The notes under the pieces were generated by a model. It searched no databases, was not told the DNA's origin, and was given only the letters and a program-made list of their open reading frames with translations. The translations under genes were made by a program, and so were the position numbers. Shown one piece after another: positions 57,891 through 64,000 of a DNA stretch of 64,000 nucleotides (positions are counted from its first letter, which is position 1; every line of letters begins with the position of its first letter). The DNA is from Myrica gale (Eukaryota > Streptophyta > Magnoliopsida > Fagales > Myricaceae), in assembly GCA_963930655.1 (NCBI GenBank), contig OZ005601.1:24924921-24988920 (forward strand), given 5' to 3'.

Positions 57891-58720
57891 CTCAGGGTTG
57901 TGGCCACAGAAACGACATCGACCACATCGTTGCGTGCCACTGGGGGCAACTCCAGTCGAGTACTGTTGTGGATCGACACCGGGGTTCGTGCTACTCGGGC
58001 CAGCGTTTCCTCCCTAGTACGGTTCGCTATACTGTGGGAGGGTAGCGAAGTCTATGCCACTGTTGTTACCATCTCCTGGCCAAAAGGTTCCAGCATCAAT
58101 ATTTCCATCGTCCTGGCCCATGCCATATGGCATGAAGGGGTCCATAATAGAAATGCCGATAAGGTAGAGATCCTGCATATACTATCATCAAAGTACTACC
58201 CAAGTGTTCTATTTCCTGGTTACAAAATCAGTGTTTTGTTCTTGAAAAAATTCCCCTTTATATTGATTTATAACAATGAAGATAAATAAATTAAATATTT
58301 TACAAGGAATGTTTAACAACATATCCGAACTGTTCCTTAAAAACTTCTCATTATTTCGAGTCTATCGATTAGTTAAAAAGGTAAAAATTAATTACTATTC
58401 AAAATATGCTATGTGAAAGTGAAAAAATTATCTACTACGTATCACTCACCGATTATTTACGCCCAAGTTGATAACGATGATTGGTTGTGGCCCTTAATCC
58501 TAATAGCGAGTCGTGTTCAATTGTTGCTCAGTGTATTAAATGAAACAAATGAATTAGTCCAATAAAATTGAATGTGCATAAAAAATAATGAAACGTTGGG
58601 CAAATAAAATTTGCATTCAAAACAATTAAACGTGCATAAAAAATAAACAGACAACCATCAAACATAATAGTCTGCACTTAGGCAAATACGTGCATATGAA
58701 CCATAAAGTGGAGCCCACTG
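57891..58720. other. Region between the two Harbinger ORFs
   Basis: Probably the 5' leader of the transposase gene and non-coding interior of the transposon. The plus-strand frame at 57747-58289 overlaps the transposase start in antisense and is a by-product. Confidence 0.5.
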
Positions 58721-58723
58721 GCT

Positions 58724-59680
58724 TCATTTGCGGGACCATACCCACCAATTCCTTCTATCATAAGGCATGGACAGGAAGCCAGTCTGCATGTCAATGTGCC
58801 CACATAGAATTCCAAAGACAATGTCGTACTGCTCTGGGGTCAGTGGGGGTTCCACCGTCTCAAGCGCATCAATGCACGCCTTGAAAGTTTGATTGAAATT
58901 CGTGTTGCCACCTTGACATTCCTTCTTCCCAAAGAACATTTCCTGACTACTGCGTTGTGCCTTCTCCTTCCCCGTCTACTAACGAAAGGAGATCCCCGCT
59001 TCCTAGAACCCGATTGAGTGTTCATAGGGGTAGGGCCATCGATATCAATATGGACCCCCCACTAGCAATATGCTCCTCAATGACACGACCGACAGGCCCG
59101 TGCCTATAACGGTTTCGACTCTCGACCCGGGCTGCTTCCTCTTGAGTCTCGCCTCCTTAGCCAGAGGAGTAGGCATTCAATCCAGCCGCCGTGCTCTCCG
59201 CGAACATCAGGTGCAGCTCAGGGAAGTTTGCAAGTCCCTGCTTCCTAAACTTCTTCGCACCTTGGCATGTCTGAATGTTTCAAACGTACCGAAGCATGAG
59301 ATTAATCAAGGGTACTAAACAAATACCAATATAATCTCTCAATACAAAAAAGGCCAAGTGAGATGGAGTCGTACCGGTATGAAACGTTCCCACCAACCAT
59401 CATCCGCTTCGACCGTGTTGGTCTTCATTCCAGCCAACGCCGGTTTGCTTTTTCAAAGTGCAAAAGGCCCTGTAGTCTGCCTTTAAGGAGCTCACTTTGT
59501 TCACTACTTGCGACACGCCTATATCTGGGATTGCCAGATTCGCTGTAACTCTATCCCATACTTTCGAGTTTTCGGGCTTCCCTTCTGCGAACTTCCCATT
59601 TTGCCATTCATCTAACAATAAATAAACGAGGTCTTGTACCTCGCTAGATTTGCTCCAGAGTCGTTCACGCTATAGGTTAA
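58724..59680 (-). pseudogene. Harbinger ORF1: Myb/SANT-like DNA-binding protein, broken
   Basis: The first visible exon (about 59680-59385, minus) encodes LWSKSSEVQDLVYLLLDEWQ then KPENSKVWDRVTANL, VVNKVSSLKADYRAFCTLKK and GVGWNED. A one-base shift then brings 'NTVEADDGWWERFIP', the expected end of a Myb_DNA-bind_3 (trihelix-like) domain, before a gtacga donor. After an intron come FRKQGLANFPELHLMFAEST and, further on in another frame, FNQTFKACIDALETVEPPLT (58870-58800). This layout (Myb-like ORF1 beside a DDE transposase, same strand) is that of PIF/Harbinger elements, where ORF1 binds the terminal repeats. Frameshifts and stops show it is inactive. Confidence 0.8.
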
Positions 59681-61369
59681 CCAATATATAGCAGGAAATG
59701 TCTATTCATTTTCAGTTAAAATGTAAAGAACATCAAACAAGTACAACACTTGAGCATGTGATTTGTTGTAAATCAATAACTACAAATTACAATAATCCAA
59801 CAAACAATATGCATTCAGTTGAAACGTGACAAAAAACCAACCACCAATACATTTCCAATACAAAAAACAGCATGTGGTAATGAATAACCATGTAGTAGTC
59901 AAGAAACAAACCGGTGCCATTCGACTGGAGGATCCGTACACGGGTTGGTCGGCCCTTCTCTTACCCGATCGTAGGAAGCATCCCTACAATATCATCAAAA
60001 TTTATCAGCCAACAAGCTACAATCAAATGCTTTGTTGGTTTTAAAAAGCAAACAAATTTTCAACACCTACTGTGCCTTAACCCTCAAAGTGTTACAAAAC
60101 CAGCACTTAACAACCCCATAGGTAGGGAACATGAAACATATTACCAACAAATAAGAACAACCGTGATTCAACTATTAACAAGAAATAAATAATGTCCAAG
60201 GCAAAAATGTCGACACCTTCAAACATACACATAATCCACTTTGGTACAGCTATAGTACAAGTTTACCATAGATTTGCCCTGCTCATAAAAAGGCCTCTGG
60301 CAAAAGAGGCTCGAAGTCGCAATCATTCCACAACAAATAAACCCAATCCTTCACCAGTTGTTCTCCATCACAATTGAATGACCAGTTGGTACTCAGTGTT
60401 ACAGGGGCTAATCTCATTTGTACATTCTCCCATATCACAGCACATTGCTCACAGGTCAATCACATCAAATAGACGTACAAGCCATGTAAAACATGACAAA
60501 CATTTGCTGAGAAAAGGAAATAAAAAAAACTGAGACGAAAACATCCATTCAACTAGAAATATATATAGCGTGACTCAAATAACACATTTCATTATTCATA
60601 AGCGGAATACCATTCATCTTATGCTTTGGGTTGTTCTAAATAACGCAGAAAACACACACAGAAGGAACTACTGCAACTTATTCTTACGAATCGCAGGAGC
60701 TCAACAAACTTTATTGGGGGAAAGGGAACTTTGCTTTTGTTCAACTGCATATCAAAGTATTTAAAAACAGGTGCTTATTCTTTGGAAACATACCCATTCA
60801 CAATAAGTATTCTAATTATAAAGCAATCAAGGCAAGCTAGTAATACAGATCAAACAAATATATTTTATTATACGTGCATTCTCTCTACCCCATGTCAGGT
60901 GGTAAAGGAGGGCGTGCTTGGATAGGTCTTAGGTTTGAATTATGCCCATTGAAAAACAGTTCCCCACCAATAAACATCTAATCCAGTAAGAAGATTTTCG
61001 AACTTAACTTTGTGAGTAAAAGGTACAAATTTTCACCAAATACAATCTCCCAAATATTATAACAATAAATTCATAACAAACTTTTATTCTGGTAAGATTA
61101 ATTTTAACCAAAATTTACTATCATTAATACAACAGAGAGAGCAAATTACTCCATCACAATTTTCTAGTTTGTAATAGTGCAAGAAGACTTCCCTATACTT
61201 AAGCCTAAGCTTTTAAGGCTTATGCCTTATCAGACAAGAGGTCATATACCTCTCAACTTTCAAACTATATATTATTGTTAACACTCGGGATACGACTTTA
61301 TACAGATGTTAAGTTTACCAACACGTAAAAAACAGAAGAATAAAGTACAGCATTAACGTAATATTACTT
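59681..61369. other. Unassigned sequence right of the Harbinger ORFs
   Basis: No gene recognised. The left part may still be Harbinger sequence, since no terminal inverted repeat was identified. Short plus-strand frames (59826-60192, 60192-60377, 60570-60925) have no known domains. Confidence 0.4.
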
Positions 61370-61379
61370 TTAAAAAAAC

Positions 61380-61710
61380 CACAGTACTCTGGGATGTGCT
61401 TTGGCAAAAAAGGTTGAGATTGCTGTAGATTTAGATCTTATGTCTGAATCATACCAATTGATGGTTACCTCGACCAAAATATATAAATGAGGTAGACTTC
61501 GGGTCTCCACCATCTTAACATACGTCAGTGCCATTGTGTGAAAGTAATTCACCTCTACTAGTGTCATCAAGAAGAGTAAACAAACCAGATCCATCACGCA
61601 AACACTCATCAATAACAGGTGCAATAACAAATGCATTCATTACCGACGAAAGGCGTTTGTTACAATAAGGGCAAGATGACAAATCTTTGTCAACCGCCAA
61701 GAAGTTCTTG
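61380..61710 (-). pseudogene. Weak candidate: zinc-finger-like / DUF674-like exon relic
   Basis: On the minus strand the segment starting near 61708 reads AVDKDLSSCPYCNKRLSSVM. The 'CPxCxxxMS' spacing recalls the cysteine pair of plant DUF674 proteins. It ends after 61 codons, and later possible matches need frame changes. The evidence is one short motif, so this is a suggestion only. Confidence 0.2.
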
Positions 61711-62040
61711 AAAAGAAAAAAAGTTTCTTAGTAGTACCATTTAGTTACAAGGTCAACATTCATTCAACATTTTTAGCCAAATGGAAAATTACGGACTCAT
61801 TTTACTTACAATGGCAACAACAGACAACCAAAACCAAGACACGAACCGATTGATAAGGTGAATCGAAAAACCGAATCAAATGAACATTGAATTAACTTCA
61901 AGGCACCTAATGAAATCAAACCATACTTGGAGGAGGAAATCCGGATTTGTCGATGACGTTTGCAACATGTGAATCGAAAAAGGAAATGTTAGAAATTTTG
62001 TGAAGGGAAATTAAAGGAAAAACGAAATTTTGGGGAAGAT
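61711..62040. other. Unassigned spacer
   Basis: AT-rich, no recognisable frame or repeat. Confidence 0.4.
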
Positions 62041-62700
62041 CTAACTGACCTGGCTGCTCTGACGTGTGTGGGGCGCCGTGGCTGTCGATGATGACAATGA
62101 TCTCCACCGCTTGGGATAGAAGGAACGGGAGGAACGATTGCGGGTGAGTCTTCTTCCTCCGTGCACTGGACGATCATAAATAGAAGGGAGGGGTTGTTCA
62201 CCCGTGAGTGAGCCGTCCCTCAAACGTCTCCTCATACCAGCGGAATCCACGGTGCATCCAGCAGGGCCGGTCAAAAGGCGACTGCTTCTCCTCCGTACCC
62301 ACGAGCACAAACAGTAGACGAGGAGAAGGAGAGCAAAAGGGGCTTGAAGATAAATTAGGGCGTGGTCAAAAGGCCGCTGCGAAGGCTGCTTCTTCGTACC
62401 CAAAAACAGAAAAGAGAGGGGGGGTCGGGGAGAAGAACAGGGTGATTCGCAGGGTAATTTTGGTGAGTATGAGGCGTGAGTCGGGGTTTCAGTTTTTCAG
62501 ATGGGTTCGTCGAAGGAGCCGTTGGATGCAGGGATGGGGGGGCCAAAAATTTCGAGTGCAATGGTGAATTTCTGCGCAGGACTGGAGTTGCTGTCGGTAT
62601 GCCAGGTGCAGTCCAACAATGGTTTGGGAAATGCCAATTTTAGCCCTCGTCATAACAGAGTAAGTTGGGCAGGTGAAGGGTGATTTCGTAAAGTCAGAAG
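62041..62700. other. GC-richer, promoter or leader-like block
   Basis: This stretch is clearly richer in G and C than the flanks, with several overlapping unrecognisable open frames on both strands (62041-62403 minus, 62208-62567 plus). Composition resembles the 5' end of a plant gene. If so, the gene would run leftward, but no exon is identifiable beyond the weak candidate at 61380-61710. The left part could also be transposon leader. Confidence 0.3.
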
Positions 62701-63212
62701 TTGAAGCTTTAAATTCGCGCAGAGCTAGGGGCCCACGTGTTTCTTTATTTCCATTTCTGCCCTAAGAATACTTAAAAGAACCTATGTCGATCAGGGGTAA
62801 ATTTGGAAATTTGGCATGAGCTTAAGGGACAAAAACGTCCTAAAGTTTGTACGGTTCAATATTTTGGGTATCAAAACTGTGTTTGTCTCGCCCGAAGTAT
62901 TGAGACCCCAATTTATTGGTCAATCAAACATGTCCTATATATATATATATATATCTTTGGAAGACACGTAGTCCACCTATAATAGATAAGTATCTCTTCA
63001 TGTACACGTATTAAATTAAAACCGAAAGAAAAAAATAAAGGCCACGTGTATGCATATATATGTCTTCTCTTCATAAACGGTAATGTTTCAGTACTTCTCC
63101 CTCTAGAGGTTAAAAATAAAAGCCAAATTGCTAGGTTAGGTAACAAAATATCTCTGGTCGTGCAGATCAAATGCCTTTCAAGGAATCATTATCCACAAGA
63201 AGAAATTTACAA
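62701..63212. repeat. Spacer containing the second copy of the 49363 repeat
   Basis: At about 62955-63136 the sequence matches 49363-49552 in the same orientation, preceded by a (TA)n run at 62937-62955. No gene. Purine-rich and T-rich stretches elsewhere. Confidence 0.7.
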
Positions 63213-63437
63213 CACTACAAAAAAAATGAAGCTGAAGGTCAAAACATCGCTGCTATAGCTCCATCGCAGTAGATCTATAACGGCAATTTGCGCGACTGCT
63301 TGTGAAGATCTTGGGTCTATAGCGGCGGTCGCGACCTCCGCTATATACCCGAACGCAATTTTGCTGGTACAGACTTTTAGCGGCATTTTTGTGATTGCCG
63401 CAAAAGGTTTGTGCCAACGTTTTTTTTTTGTATGTGC
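63213..63437. mobile_element. CACTA terminus or 225-bp CACTA-derived MITE
   Basis: Starts CACTACAAAAAAAATG, followed by the family's subterminal motifs (tagcggcggtcgcgac, tataacggcaatttgcgcg). At 63420-63437 'tttttttttgtatgtg' resembles an imperfect inverted copy of the end (expected ...TTTTTGTAGTG). The 3-bp flanks ('caa' and 'cca') do not match exactly, so it may be a short element with a decayed right end or just the left end of a longer one. Confidence 0.55.
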
Positions 63438-64000
63438 CAGCATTTTAAAAAAACCACTAATATTTTCTTATATTTTCCTAATCGGTAATACAAATTTATT
63501 TTAATAACCACAATTTATCGGATGTAAAAAAATTAAAGAAACACAAGAATCTCTTCATCATTGATTAATAATATTTTACAACAAACAGAAGAATCTCTAC
63601 CAATAATATAAAAAGTGACAAATTTCTAATATAAATTAACAATAAGCAAACACCGACTAAAATATTCAAATACAACACAATAAGCAAAAATCAATTAAAA
63701 TCTTCCTCTTTTGATACATCAACATCCTCTATCTTGAATTTCTGTAATATAAAATAAATATCACATGAGAAATAGAAATAAACAAAAGATTTATGCAAAC
63801 AAAATATCTACTTGTATATAACTCTAGATAAAACGGGTCAAAAAATTTCCCCGGGGCATTGACCCTGGACCCCCATCAAGGCAGGCTTGTCCATGAGCGC
63901 TCCTCCGCTCCATGGACTAAGCCTCACAAAAAATCTCATTTTAAACCATAAATCACTTTTCATTGAATCAGGTTGGGATACTATTCGGGTAAAAAAGAAT
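63438..64000. other. AT-rich sequence to window end
   Basis: No gene recognised. A GC-rich phrase near 63850-63930 ('ccccggggcattgaccctgg', 'catggactaagcctcac') looks like a transposon fragment, but I cannot assign it. Otherwise A-rich. Confidence 0.4.

Noticed and set aside
57747..58289. 180-codon plus-strand frame
   Set aside because: Overlaps the transposase start in antisense; the minus-strand reading has clear family motifs.
1..64000. Prokaryote-type systems (defence islands, secretion, toxin-antitoxin), endogenous pararetrovirus, plastid or mitochondrial inserts
   Set aside because: No coding motifs of these types were seen; reverse transcriptases present are all Copia type with typical order and primer sites.

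Overview
The window reads as nuclear DNA of a flowering plant. The organelle-free, AT-rich sequence carries split genes with GT-AG introns, a CYP82-type cytochrome P450, a plant type I MADS-box relic, Copia elements primed by tRNA-Met, and CACTA, hAT, PIF/Harbinger and SINE elements. A woody eudicot is the best guess; the species cannot be named from this sequence. No prokaryotic-type operon, CRISPR array, rRNA or convincing tRNA gene was seen.

This is a transposon-rich, gene-poor stretch. Only one gene looks intact: the two-exon P450 on the minus strand (46133-48108). Its promoter has been interrupted: an 884-bp hAT element with a perfect 8-bp target duplication lies 28 bp upstream of the putative TATA box. 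Broken genes are a type I MADS-box (AGL80-like) gene (5900-7032), an RNase H-like relic (about 8540-8990) and a two-ORF PIF/Harbinger transposon (56506-59680).

Layout. 1-3.7 kb: unassigned sequence with decayed CACTA and hAT ends. 3.7-5.8 kb: a 2.1-kb hAT element just downstream of the MADS relic. 8.4-9.7 kb: RNase H relic and a 370-bp tandem duplication. 10.1-13.1 kb: MITEs and a SINE with a perfect 16-bp target duplication. 13.3-15.5 kb: LTR-like sequence broken by a CACTA remnant. 17-20.3 kb: MITEs and a possible solo LTR. 20.3-24.9 kb: a solo LTR with a perfect 5-bp duplication, split by a complete 3439-bp CACTA element that carries the first two coding exons of ribosomal protein S21. 25.3-28.6 kb: decayed Copia element on the minus strand. 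31.2-40.6 kb: full-length SIRE-type Copia element on the plus strand with long LTRs, tRNA-Met primer site, gag-pol and an extra third ORF, all coding parts decayed. 42.4-46 kb: a second minus-strand Copia fragment cut by another CACTA end. 46-49 kb: P450 and hAT insertion. 50.5-53.5 kb: diverged tandem segmental duplication. 53.9-54.8 kb: a retroposed insert with a perfect 18-bp target duplication. 56.5-59.7 kb: Harbinger relic. 60-64 kb: largely unassigned, with a GC-rich promoter-like block and one more CACTA terminus.

No wholly new biological system is evident. The strongest observations are the gene-capturing CACTA nested in a solo LTR, the hAT insertion in the P450 core promoter, and the palindromic decamer that recurs in both the LTRs and the leader of the third ORF of the SIRE-type element. 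Everything was read by eye; no alignment or database search was run.
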